This document shows, piece after piece, positions 9,541-18,069 of a stretch of 64,000 nt of DNA; the stretch's first letter is position 1; each line of letters starts with the position of its first letter. The stretch spans positions 124,001 through 188,000 of the forward strand of contig NZ_JARHUF010000008.1 in NCBI RefSeq assembly GCF_029223195.1, given 5' to 3'. The notes below the pieces were generated by a model, which did not search any database, had not been told where the DNA came from, and saw only the letters and a program-made list of their open reading frames with translations. This DNA comes from Vibrio sp. CAU 1672. GTDB lineage: Bacteria > Pseudomonadota > Gammaproteobacteria > Enterobacterales > Vibrionaceae. The position numbers and the translations under genes are program-made.

Positions 9541-10308
9541 ATGATCGATACGCATGCTCACATCTACGCCAGCGAATTTGATAACGATCGGGATGCCGTG
9601 GTCGAACGCGCCCGGGCACAAGGTATCAGCAAAATCCTGCTGCCTAATATTGATTTGGACTCCATCGCCCCGATGCTGGAAACCGAGGCGGCTTACCCGG
9701 GCACCTGCCATTCGATGATGGGGCTGCATCCTTGTTATGTCGATGCCAATGTAGAGCACACGTTAGCAGTGATGCGCGGCTGGTTTGACCGGCACCCGTT
9801 CATTGCCGTCGGCGAGATAGGCATCGACCTGTACTGGGACCAAACCTATCGTCAAGAGCAGGAAATGGCCTTTGTCACCCAGCTCAACTGGGCGAAAGAG
9901 CTGGATTTGCCTGTAGTGATCCACACCCGTGACTCGATTGAAGAAACTCTGGCTTTACTGCGCCAGGAACAAGACGGTCGCCTGCGCGGGGTCTTTCACT
10001 GCTTTGGTGGCAGCGTGGCAGAAGCGCAAGCGATCAATGGGCTCGGTTTTCATCTTGGTTTGGGAGGGGTCTCCACGTTTAAAAACGGCGGCATGGATAA
10101 GGTGATCCCTCACCTGGATATGCAATGGGTGATTTTAGAAACCGACTGCCCGTACTTAGCCCCCGTGCCCCACCGCGGCAAACGTAACGAGCCAGCCTAC
10201 ACCCAGCTGGTGGCACAGAAAATCGCCCAGCTGCGCGAGCAGGACGTGAACGCGATCGATCAGCTCACCAGCGACAATGCGTTAAGCCTGTTTCGCCTGA
10301 ACGGCTGA
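9541..10308 (+). CDS. tatD: TatD family metal-dependent DNase
   Basis: 255 aa from the ATG at 9541, preceded by GAGAG; a longer in-frame extension upstream has no family homology. The metal ligands of this TIM-barrel hydrolase are visible: DTHAHI at the N-terminus, GEIGIDLYWD, VIHTRDS, HCFGGS and ETDCPYLAP. TatD enzymes are 3'-5' exonucleases linked to DNA repair and quality control. Here the gene is convergent with tatC, not part of the tatABC operon. Confidence 0.93.
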   Translation: MIDTHAHIYASEFDNDRDAVVERARAQGISKILLPNIDLDSIAPMLETEAAYPGTCHSMMGLHPCYVDANVEHTLAVMRGWFDRHPFIAVGEIGIDLYWDQTYRQEQEMAFVTQLNWAKELDLPVVIHTRDSIEETLALLRQEQDGRLRGVFHCFGGSVAEAQAINGLGFHLGLGGVSTFKNGGMDKVIPHLDMQWVILETDCPYLAPVPHRGKRNEPAYTQLVAQKIAQLREQDVNAIDQLTSDNALSLFRLNG

Positions 10309-10405
10309 GAGGCACCGGGCAAACGACCAGCCAAAGCAGAAGACGCGCTAAGCAAATTTACCATCGCCATTGGCCAATAAGCAACATGTTGTCTATGTTA
10401 GTTAT

Positions 10406-10549
10406 ATGAATAATAAATTTCGGCCAGCGATGATGTGTAACCATGGGATCTATTTACAACGCCAACACCGTAGCTTGGTGGATAAACTACTCGGGATAAA
10501 AGAGGTGTACGTCTGTAGCAAATGCGGCTACATCCTGAAAATCCGCTGA
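10406..10549 (+). CDS. small Cys-containing (zinc-ribbon-like) hypothetical protein, 47 aa
   Basis: A 47-codon frame begins MNNKFRPAMMCNHGIY and ends VCSKCGYILKIR. The spacing C-x-H followed by C-x-x-C-G resembles half of a zinc ribbon. It is basic and lies between tatD and the bidirectional terminator, where a coding frame would use this otherwise empty gap. There is no clear Shine-Dalgarno sequence before the ATG, and an internal ATG at 10430 is also possible. Function is unknown and the frame could be spurious. Confidence 0.45.
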   Translation: MNNKFRPAMMCNHGIYLQRQHRSLVDKLLGIKEVYVCSKCGYILKIR

Positions 10550-10566
10550 AATACCCAAGCCAAATA

Positions 10567-10600
10567 AACCAAAAAGCGGCCGATTGGCCGCTTTTTGGTT
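10567..10600. terminator. bidirectional terminator between tatD region and tatC
   Basis: A perfect 15-base inverted repeat with a GATT loop (AACCAAAAAGCGGCC and its complement) gives A/T tracts on both sides, so it can stop transcripts from either direction. It overlaps the tatC stop codon. Confidence 0.85.
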
Positions 10601-11354
10601 ACTCTTCTGTTTCTGTCTCGGTTGCCTGTTCATCTTTGCGGGTATAAAACCGGGCAAAAAATACCCCGACCTCAAACAATAAACACATAGGGATCGCCAG
10701 CAGGGTTTGTGAAATCATATCTGGTGGGGTCAATAACATCCCGACCACAAAGGCAGCAACCACAATATAGGGCCGTTTGGCTTTCAGGCTTTCCGGATCC
10801 GTCGCGCCAGTCCAACACAACAAAATAATCGCCACCGGGACTTCAAATGCAATCCCAAACGCAAGGAACAGCGCCAGAACGAAATCAAGGTAACTGGCGA
10901 TATCCGTAGCAAACTCGACCCCTCCCAACGAGATGGCAGTAAAAAAGCCAAACACCAGCGGGAAGACCACAAAGTACGCAAAGGCCACACCACAATAAAA
11001 CAGCAATGAACTGGAGAACATCAGTGGCATGATCAAACGACGTTCGTGCTTGTACAAACCCGGAGCGACAAAGGCCCAGATTTGATAGAGGATCACCGGT
11101 ACCGCGATAAATACCGATACGATCAACGTCAGCTTCAGCGGGGTAAAGAACGGCGAAGCCACATCCGTTGCGATCATCGTCGCCCCTTCAGGCAAACGTT
11201 CGACTAACGGTGCGGAAACAAACTCATAAATATCATTGGAAAAATAAATTAGCCCGACAAACACCACCAGCACGGCCAACAGGGAGCGCAGCAGGCGGTT
11301 GCGAAGTTCGAGTAAATGGCTAATCAAAGGTTGTGTCTGCTCGACAGTAGACAT
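10599..11354 (-). CDS. tatC: twin-arginine translocase subunit TatC
   Basis: 251 aa with six predicted membrane segments. TatC is the polytopic subunit that recognises the twin-arginine signal peptide of folded Tat substrates. Family marks include the N-terminal [14 protein letters not shown], the periplasmic FFTPLKL region and [25 protein letters not shown]. The tail is charged and Glu/Thr-rich. It lies 67 bases after tatB, in the order ubiE-ubiJ-ubiB-tatA-tatB-tatC. Confidence 0.97.
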   Translation of the reverse strand: MSTVEQTQPLISHLLELRNRLLRSLLAVLVVFVGLIYFSNDIYEFVSAPLVERLPEGATMIATDVASPFFTPLKLTLIVSVFIAVPVILYQIWAFVAPGLYKHERRLIMPLMFSSSLLFYCGVAFAYFVVFPLVFGFFTAISLGGVEFATDIASYLDFVLALFLAFGIAFEVPVAIILLCWTGATDPESLKAKRPYIVVAAFVVGMLLTPPDMISQTLLAIPMCLLFEVGVFFARFYTRKDEQATETETEE

Positions 11355-11421
11355 GGCAAACCTCTACAGTAAAACGGATCAAAAAGGAGCCACTGCACAT
11401 CAGTAGCTCCTCCTAATGAGA

Positions 11422-11823
11422 CTATTCGGCTTTCTTATCTGCCGTTGTCACTTCAGCCTTCGCGGCGTCATCAACCGCCTTCTCAGCCTGGCGTGATACA
11501 TCACTGGCCGGGTCGGTGTTCGAAGTTGAGTCCGCATAAGGGCGATTGACAGACTGCGCCGCCTGCTTCAGTTCGTCCACTGAAGACTTAAGCTCCGGAG
11601 AGAGGTCATTCATCCCCATTTGCTCGGCTTTACGCAAGTTTTCTTGCAGCTCTTGGACTTTTAACTCATGCGACAGTTCGTCTTTGACGCTGTTTGCCAT
11701 GTTTTTTGCAGAGCGGATAAACCGAGACACACTGCGAATAGCATGCGGCAAACGCTCCGGCCCAAGAACGACCAGACCAACAACAGATATTAATACCAGT
11801 TCCCAAAAACCGATATCAAACAC
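11422..11823 (-). CDS. tatB: Sec-independent translocase subunit TatB
   Basis: 133 aa. It has the short N-terminal membrane helix ([26 protein letters not shown]), with the conserved Glu early in the helix and the GPERLP hinge. An amphipathic helix and a polar Ala/Asp-rich tail follow. TatB forms the receptor complex with TatC. It lies 3 bases after the tatA stop codon. Confidence 0.95.
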   Translation of the reverse strand: MFDIGFWELVLISVVGLVVLGPERLPHAIRSVSRFIRSAKNMANSVKDELSHELKVQELQENLRKAEQMGMNDLSPELKSSVDELKQAAQSVNRPYADSTSNTDPASDVSRQAEKAVDDAAKAEVTTADKKAE

Positions 11824-11826
11824 GTT

Positions 11827-12072
11827 TTACGCCTGCTCTTTGTCTTTTTTTGTTTCAGATGCAGCTTCTTTCTGCTGCGGTGTCTCCAGGCTCTTTGGCT
11901 CGAAATCGGCGTCTTTCTCTTTGCTAGACGATTCATCCTCACTCATGGCCTTCTTGAAACCTTTTACCGCACCACCCAGATCACCACCGATGCCGCGCAG
12001 CTTTTTCGTTCCGAACAGCAATACAACAATTACCGCGATGATTAGAAGTTGCCAAACACTGATACCACCCAT
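11827..12072 (-). CDS. tatA: Sec-independent translocase subunit TatA
   Basis: 81 aa. TatA oligomers form the passage for folded proteins. The N-terminus [21 protein letters not shown] is the membrane helix, followed by the hinge [24 protein letters not shown], which is the classical TatA amphipathic helix. The rest is a charged Lys/Glu tail. It starts 49 bases after ubiB and is tightly coupled to tatB. Confidence 0.96.
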   Translation of the reverse strand: MGGISVWQLLIIAVIVVLLFGTKKLRGIGGDLGGAVKGFKKAMSEDESSSKEKDADFEPKSLETPQQKEAASETKKDKEQA

Positions 12073-12121
12073 TCTCTTTACCTCGGGTCTTTGAACAAAA
12101 ATTAATTCCAGAGCCTACCGT

Positions 12122-13756
12122 CTAGCGACGGTAAGCTCGCCAACTGAGCAGCCAAAAGGTGACACCGATAATGCCACTGTATACAGAAAGCTGCTCCAAA
12201 GCGTTATTCACCAATATTGCCGAGCATACGACCAATGTCGCACCAACGCCAAATAAAAATTTCCCTGTTGCCTGCTGACGCTTGGTCTGACGATAGCCTT
12301 GGTAAAACTGATCCATACGCTGATTCATGGCTTTACCTTGCTTGAGGCTGTCATACAGCAGCTCAGGTAACTCAGGCAGTTTTTCTGCCCAGAATGGCGC
12401 CCGATCCTTGACCGCATTCAGCAATGCTTTCGGGCCGACCTGATTCATCATCCACTCTTCCAAAAAAGGCTTCGCGGTCTCCCACAGATCCAATTGCGGA
12501 TAGAGTTGACGGCCCAAGCCTTCCACATAGAGCAGAGTTTTTTGCAGTAACACCAACTGCGGTTGAACTTCCATATGAAATCGACGTGCCGTGTTGAACA
12601 AGTTTAGCAGCACATGACCAAAGGAAATCTCACACAATGGCTTCGCAAAAATAGGTTCACAGACAATCCGGATGGCGAACTCAAACTCATCGATATTGGT
12701 ATCAGGCGGCACCCAGCCCGAATCAACGTGCAACTCCGCCACCCGGCGGTAGTCTCGATTGAAGAACGCCAGAAAGTTTTCCGCCAGATAACGTTTGTCT
12801 TCACTATTGAGTGTACCAACAATACCACAATCCAGCCCAATCCACTGTGGATTATCCGGATGCTTGGGATTGACAAATACATTACCCGGATGCATATCGG
12901 CATGAAAAAAGCTGTCGCGGAACACCTGGGTGAAAAAGACACTTACCCCACGCTCGGCCAGCAGTTTCATATTGGTGCCATTGGCGATCAAACCATTAAT
13001 ATCAGAAACCTGAATGCCATATATTCGCTCAGAAACCATGACAGTTTCATTACTGTGGTCGGGAAAAACTTCCGGAACGTAGAGTTCTTCACTGCCTTCA
13101 AAGTTGCGCCGCAACTGAATCGCGTTGGCCGCTTCGCGGCGTAAATCCAGTTCATCAAGCAGGGTTTTCTCATATTCACGCACCACTTCGACCGGTTTTA
13201 AACGCCGTGCTTCCGGCAGCGCACCTGCCACGATACGGGCCAGGCGGTGCATCAGTTTTAGATCAGAATCAATCACCGGACGAATGTCTGGCCGGATGAC
13301 CTTTAATACCACCTCTTGCCCGGTGTCTCTCAACCGTGCGGTGTGCACTTGGGCAATCGACGCCGATGCCAGCGGGGTAATGTCGAAATCGCTAAACCAG
13401 GTTTCCAGCGGCCCACCCAGCGCCTTTTCCATTTGTGCCTTGGCCAGCTCGCCATCAAACGGTGCGACCTGATCTTGCAACAGCGCTAACGAACCGGCAA
13501 TGTGTGGCGGAAACAGGTCGCGGCGTGTCGACATCATCTGGCCGAATTTGATCCACACCGGGCCCAGTGACTGTAATGCCAGGCGCAGCCGTTCACCCAG
13601 CGGCTTTTCCGGATGTTTATTCTTTATCCAGAACAGGCTTTTGCGCATCAGCAGCGGTGCCTTGGTCAGTTGATGCTCGGGCAACAACTCATCCAGGCCA
13701 TATTCCAGCTGTACTTTGATGATCTGGTATAAACGCTTTAGCTCGGCAGGCGTCAT
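12122..13756 (-). CDS. ubiB: ubiquinone biosynthesis protein UbiB (ABC1/ADCK family)
   Basis: 544 aa from the ATG at 13756, which overlaps the ubiJ stop as ATGA; an in-frame ATG 27 bases upstream is inside ubiJ. UbiB is an atypical kinase-like ATPase needed for coenzyme Q synthesis. The KxGQ motif appears as [14 protein letters not shown] near residue 80. Further marks are [23 protein letters not shown] and GLDCGIVG (in place of DFG). The C-terminus holds two membrane helices. Confidence 0.96.
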   Translation of the reverse strand: MTPAELKRLYQIIKVQLEYGLDELLPEHQLTKAPLLMRKSLFWIKNKHPEKPLGERLRLALQSLGPVWIKFGQMMSTRRDLFPPHIAGSLALLQDQVAPFDGELAKAQMEKALGGPLETWFSDFDITPLASASIAQVHTARLRDTGQEVVLKVIRPDIRPVIDSDLKLMHRLARIVAGALPEARRLKPVEVVREYEKTLLDELDLRREAANAIQLRRNFEGSEELYVPEVFPDHSNETVMVSERIYGIQVSDINGLIANGTNMKLLAERGVSVFFTQVFRDSFFHADMHPGNVFVNPKHPDNPQWIGLDCGIVGTLNSEDKRYLAENFLAFFNRDYRRVAELHVDSGWVPPDTNIDEFEFAIRIVCEPIFAKPLCEISFGHVLLNLFNTARRFHMEVQPQLVLLQKTLLYVEGLGRQLYPQLDLWETAKPFLEEWMMNQVGPKALLNAVKDRAPFWAEKLPELPELLYDSLKQGKAMNQRMDQFYQGYRQTKRQQATGKFLFGVGATLVVCSAILVNNALEQLSVYSGIIGVTFWLLSWRAYRR

Positions 13757-14382
13757 GTATTCTCCCGTGAGAGCGGCATGCACTGCTCAGACAAGGCATT
13801 CAAGCGCGCCTCCACACGAGCGGCCTGACTGCACACTTCATCGACCTGATCACAAAAATACGCCACCTCAAGCGGGGCCGGGGCCAGTTTCCACTCTTCA
13901 GTGACCACTTGCGCCAAATGACGCTGGTGCTTGTCGGCCTGCGCGGCCAAAAAGCGGCCGACGTTTTTTGATCCCTGCACCAGGGTATGAGCCACGACAT
14001 CGCCCGTCACCCGTGACAACCACTCTTCAATATCCGGCTTACAGTCGGTCATTAACTGGGAAAACTTCTGCGCCAACTGGATATCACCATCCAACTGCAA
14101 CTGATCCTGCTTAATCAAGCGCGTAATGTTGGCCTGATCGCGCAACTCCGGTAACACACTTAAGTGCAGCGAGAGGTAGCAGTCTGGCTGACCTTCATAC
14201 TGGGCCAGGACATCAATTTGCTGGCTGAAGACAAACGTCAGGGTTTTATCCACTTCTTTAAGATGAATCTGGATCACCTGGCCTTTCAGACGTGCCAAAC
14301 GACGCCCTAACTCCGGATCGTCTTTGATCAGGGTGTTGAGCGAGGTTTCGAGTACAGCAGTTATCAGAGGTTCAAATGGCAT
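13753..14382 (-). CDS. ubiJ: ubiquinone biosynthesis accessory factor UbiJ
   Basis: 209 aa. UbiJ has an N-terminal SCP2 lipid-binding domain and a C-terminal coiled-coil-like region. With UbiK it supports the soluble complex of late coenzyme Q enzymes. The SCP2 part reads [21 protein letters not shown] and the helical tail [20 protein letters not shown]. It lies between ubiE (12 bases) and ubiB (4-base overlap), the conserved order in gammaproteobacteria. Confidence 0.92.
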   Translation of the reverse strand: MPFEPLITAVLETSLNTLIKDDPELGRRLARLKGQVIQIHLKEVDKTLTFVFSQQIDVLAQYEGQPDCYLSLHLSVLPELRDQANITRLIKQDQLQLDGDIQLAQKFSQLMTDCKPDIEEWLSRVTGDVVAHTLVQGSKNVGRFLAAQADKHQRHLAQVVTEEWKLAPAPLEVAYFCDQVDEVCSQAARVEARLNALSEQCMPLSRENT

Positions 14383-14394
14383 AGCAGTTGATCC

Positions 14395-15177
14395 TTAAAA
14401 TTTGAAACCACGGTGCAATGCAACGATCCCGCCGGTCAGGTTGTAGTATTGGGTGTTCTCAAACCCGGCTTCTTTCATCATGCCTTCCAGCGTATCCTGA
14501 TCCGGGTGCATACGGATCGACTCAGCCAGATAACGGTAACTCTCGCTGTCATTCGCCACCAGCTCACCCATTTTCGGTAGCAGATGGAATGAATAGGCGT
14601 CGTAGATTTTTGATAGCGGTGCAAACCGTGGCTTGGAGAATTCCAACACCAGCAAACGTCCGCCGGGTTTCAGCACCCGGAACATGGAACGCAGGGCTTT
14701 GTCTTTATCGGTGACATTGCGCAGACAGAAACTGATGGTGATCGCATCGAAGTAGTCATCAGGAAACGGCAACTCTTCCGCGTTAGCTTGCACATAATGC
14801 ACATTGCCGACAATGCCGTTATCACGCAGTTTGTCGCGCCCGACATTCAGCATAGAGTTGTTGATGTCAGCCAGCACAACGTGCCCCCGCTCACCAACAA
14901 TTCGTGAGAATTTTGCGGTTAAATCGCCGGTACCGCCGCCAAGATCTAAGATTCGCTGGCCCGGACGTGCACCACTGCAATCGATAGTGAAACGCTTCCA
15001 AAGTCGATGAATACCACCGGACATCAGATCATTCATGATGTCGTATTTTGCCGCAACTGAATGGAAAACCTCAGCCACTTTGGTGACTTTCTCTTCTTTT
15101 GCCACCGTGGTAAAGCCAAAGTGGGTTGTCTCTTGAGACACTAACGATTTATTTGCTTGCACACTTATGTCCGTCAT
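14395..15177 (-). CDS. ubiE: demethylmenaquinone / 2-methoxy-6-polyprenyl-1,4-benzoquinol methyltransferase UbiE
   Basis: 260 aa. This SAM-dependent C-methyltransferase acts in both ubiquinone and menaquinone synthesis. Motif I is [15 protein letters not shown]. Family signatures [18 protein letters not shown] and [20 protein letters not shown] are intact, with LEFSKP downstream. It is the first gene of the ubi-tat run. Confidence 0.97.
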   Translation of the reverse strand: MTDISVQANKSLVSQETTHFGFTTVAKEEKVTKVAEVFHSVAAKYDIMNDLMSGGIHRLWKRFTIDCSGARPGQRILDLGGGTGDLTAKFSRIVGERGHVVLADINNSMLNVGRDKLRDNGIVGNVHYVQANAEELPFPDDYFDAITISFCLRNVTDKDKALRSMFRVLKPGGRLLVLEFSKPRFAPLSKIYDAYSFHLLPKMGELVANDSESYRYLAESIRMHPDQDTLEGMMKEAGFENTQYYNLTGGIVALHRGFKF

Positions 15178-15251
15178 TCTAATTCCTCTTGGGCAACGCG
15201 GTTCAACCGTCGGGTTTCATTCAATCAAAGCACCCGCTACGTTGCGGGCGG

Positions 15252-16784
15252 TTAGTTTACTTTATCCTCAGCCGGATGTCTTTCTACTAAAGGAGCATTT
15301 TCTGAAAATGATTCACTCTGGGCCAGCTGGGCCAGCTGCGGTGATATCGGCCGTTTGATCTCCACCCCCAGCTGTTTAAAACTTTCCGCCTGACGGATCG
15401 CATTGCCCCGCCCGCTGGCAAGTTTGTTCATCGCCCCCTGATAGGTCTGGTTGGCTTTATCCAAAGCCCCCCCCAATCCTTCCATGTCATCGACAAACAA
15501 ACGCAGCTTATCGTAGAGTTTGCCCGCCCGTTCGGCGATCAACTTGGCATTATCATTCTGCCGCTCATTGCGCCATAAATTGTCGATGGTGCGCAGCGCG
15601 ACCAGCAAAGTGGTCGGGCTGACCAAAATAATGTTCTGCTCCATGGCCTCCTTAACCAGGCTCGGATCGGCTTGGATAGCGACCTGGAAAGCGGGTTCAA
15701 CCGGAATAAACATCAGCACATAGTCGAGGCTGCGAATGCCTTTGAGCTGATGGTAATCCTTACTGCCCAACCCTTTGATGTGGCCGCGCAGCGCCGCCAG
15801 GTGGTCGCTCAGCGCACGCTCCCGCTCGGCATCACTGTCGGCGTTAAAGTAACGTTCATACGCAACTAAAGCCATTTTCGAGTCAATCACCACTTGCTTG
15901 TCCTGTGGCAGGTGGACAATCACATCCGGCTGATAGCGCTTACCGGCTTCATTTTGCAGGTTAACCTGGGTTTGATACTCATGCCCTTCACGCAATCCCG
16001 ATTCCGCCAACACACGTGCCAGCACCACCTCACCCCAGTTGCCCTGCTGCTTGTTATCGCCTTTCAACGCCTGGGTCAGATTGACGGCTTCACGGGTCAT
16101 CTGCTCATTTAACCGCTGCAGGTTTTTCAGTTCATGCACCAGGGTATGGCGCTCTTTGGCTTCCTGGCTAAAGCTGTCATTGACCTGCTTTTTAAAGCCT
16201 TCCAGCTGCTGTCTGAGCGGTGAGAGTATCCCCTCCAGGCTCTGTCGGTTCTGGACATCCACTTTGGCGCTTTTCTCTTCAAACAGCTGATTGGCGAGGT
16301 GTTCAAACTGCTGCTTGAGGCGCTCTTCAGCCTGCTCAAGAATTTGCAGCTTCTCAGCGCTGGCCTGGCTGGCTTGCTCGTGGCGCGCCTGCTGCTCGCG
16401 CAACTGAGTTTCCAGGCGCGATTTTTGCTCACGCATCTGATTCAGTTCATCAAAATACTGTTGGCGCTCTTGTTTCACCGCATCGAAATAACGCAGTTTT
16501 TCCATTGCTGCCATTAACTTGCCGTGTGACTGTTTCACCTCAAACGCGGCTTTATCGCGCTCATCATCCAGTTCATCCAGTTCTTGCTGTGCCTGCACCA
16601 AGGTCTGCTGCATCTGCCCAAGCTGTTGTTGATGTAGCTGTTTCTGCGACTGCAACTGCTGCTCCTGCAATTGTATCCGGGTGGCAAAGCGCAGCTTAAC
16701 CCACCAGCCCACAGACACCCCACTGAGCGCCGCTGAAAACAGAGAAAGAAGAAGCTGAGATTGATAATCAAGAATCCATTGCAT
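15252..16784 (-). CDS. rmuC: DNA recombination protein RmuC
   Basis: 510 aa. It has an N-terminal membrane anchor (about residues 8-30), then a long coiled coil (about 35-200) rich in Gln, Glu and Lys. The RmuC domain follows (about 200-450) with GNWGEVVLARVLAESGL, YQPDVIVHLP, VIDSKMALVAYERYF and FIPVEPAF, the core of a restriction-endonuclease-like fold. RmuC limits inversions at short inverted repeats. The tail after 450 is variable. It ends 74 bases before the ubiE start, on the same strand. Confidence 0.93.
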   Translation of the reverse strand: MQWILDYQSQLLLSLFSAALSGVSVGWWVKLRFATRIQLQEQQLQSQKQLHQQQLGQMQQTLVQAQQELDELDDERDKAAFEVKQSHGKLMAAMEKLRYFDAVKQERQQYFDELNQMREQKSRLETQLREQQARHEQASQASAEKLQILEQAEERLKQQFEHLANQLFEEKSAKVDVQNRQSLEGILSPLRQQLEGFKKQVNDSFSQEAKERHTLVHELKNLQRLNEQMTREAVNLTQALKGDNKQQGNWGEVVLARVLAESGLREGHEYQTQVNLQNEAGKRYQPDVIVHLPQDKQVVIDSKMALVAYERYFNADSDAERERALSDHLAALRGHIKGLGSKDYHQLKGIRSLDYVLMFIPVEPAFQVAIQADPSLVKEAMEQNIILVSPTTLLVALRTIDNLWRNERQNDNAKLIAERAGKLYDKLRLFVDDMEGLGGALDKANQTYQGAMNKLASGRGNAIRQAESFKQLGVEIKRPISPQLAQLAQSESFSENAPLVERHPAEDKVN

Positions 16785-16961
16785 ATATAGCGAGTTAGCC
16801 TGTTTTTTGTGTCTCTGCTAATGGTATTTAGGTACTGGATAAATGTCCAGTTTGTGGATAAATATTCCTCGCATACACTAACGTGCACAACAAAAAACGT
16901 CTCCCCATCACTCATCGTCTTGACCCGCAGTCACGGCCAAGAAATTACTAACAGAGGCATC

Positions 16962-17870
16962 ATGAATGAGCGTCGCGCCCTGGGGTTTGGGCTATCAGCA
17001 GTATTACTTTGGTCAACCGTCGCCACCGCGTTTAAGTTGACCCTGGCAGAATTTACGCCGATCCAGATGCTGACCATGGCCAGCATGGTTTCGGCACTGG
17101 CGTTGATCGGCGTATGCCATGCGCAGGGAAAACTCAACCAGCTCAGAACGGTATTTTGCGCCAATCCGGGCTACTACCTGTTGCTCGGACTGATCAACCC
17201 GCTGGCATACTACCTGATCTTATTCAAAGCCTACGATTTACTGCCGGCCTCCCAGGCACAGGCGATCAACTACAGCTGGGCCATCACCCTCACCTTAATG
17301 GCAGCCGTTTTTCTCGGCCAGAAAATCCGTGCCCAGGACTGGATAGCTTGCAGCTTCAGCTATTTAGGTGTGATTGTAATCGCTACCCAGGGCAACATAC
17401 TGAATATGCAATTTGAAAGCCCGACGGGTGTCGGCCTGGCATTGCTGTCAACTTTGCTGTGGGCCAGTTACTGGATTCTCAATACTAAAAACACAGCCGA
17501 CCCAGTCATCGCTGTACTGTTAGGCTTTCTGATCGCCATCCCGTTTGCGATTGGCCTGAGCCTGTTTGAAGGCGCCGGCTGGGGCCACATCAGCGCCAAA
17601 GGCTGGGTGGCCGTGATTTATGTGGGTTTGTTTGAAATGGGCATCACTTTCGTGTTGTGGCTCACCGCGCTCAAGCTGACAGAAAACACTGCCCGTATCA
17701 GTAACCTGATTTTTGCCTCCCCGTTTATCTCACTGATGCTACTGGCCACCATTATCGGCGAGGCAATCCACCCTTCAACCTTAATCGGCCTGGTACTGAT
17801 CATCACGGGCCTGATGATCCAGCAACTCAAACGAAAGACCAAATCCAGTCAGGCAAGACATACGACCTAA
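16962..17870 (+). CDS. DMT superfamily (EamA) transporter
   Basis: 302 aa from the ATG at 16962 with AGAGG upstream; the longer frame to 16809 has no transporter character. Ten hydrophobic helices form two EamA repeats (about 5-140 and 150-290). The first begins GFGLSAVLLWSTVATAFKLTL and the second ends LIGLVLIITGLMIQ. These drug/metabolite transporters usually export amino acids or metabolites; the substrate cannot be read here. It is divergent from rmuC. Confidence 0.85.
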   Translation: MNERRALGFGLSAVLLWSTVATAFKLTLAEFTPIQMLTMASMVSALALIGVCHAQGKLNQLRTVFCANPGYYLLLGLINPLAYYLILFKAYDLLPASQAQAINYSWAITLTLMAAVFLGQKIRAQDWIACSFSYLGVIVIATQGNILNMQFESPTGVGLALLSTLLWASYWILNTKNTADPVIAVLLGFLIAIPFAIGLSLFEGAGWGHISAKGWVAVIYVGLFEMGITFVLWLTALKLTENTARISNLIFASPFISLMLLATIIGEAIHPSTLIGLVLIITGLMIQQLKRKTKSSQARHTT

Positions 17871-17903
17871 TTGGCCAACAACGGGCAGGCTATAACTGAC
17901 AAA

Positions 17904-17939
17904 AGCAGAAAAAGGAGAGCTTAACAGCATTTTTCTGCT
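17904..17939 (+). repeat. inverted repeat downstream of the DMT transporter gene
   Basis: AGCAGAAAAA and TTTTTCTGCT are separated by 16 bases. The T run lies inside the stem and not after it, so it is not a standard intrinsic terminator, although it may end or stabilise the upstream mRNA. Confidence 0.35.
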
Positions 17940-18069
17940 CTAAAGTATCTCTCCCGGCTTGGAATTATTCAAAGTTTGGATACGATATAGCCACAGCCCA
18001 GCCACACGAACTCACCATGGTGCATATGGTTGGGCACTATCACCGGGCTGTTCAGGATACTTATAGATT

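Noticed and set aside
17904..17939. Intrinsic terminator after the first DMT transporter
   Set aside because: The T run is inside the stem and no U tract follows, so it was kept only as an inverted repeat.
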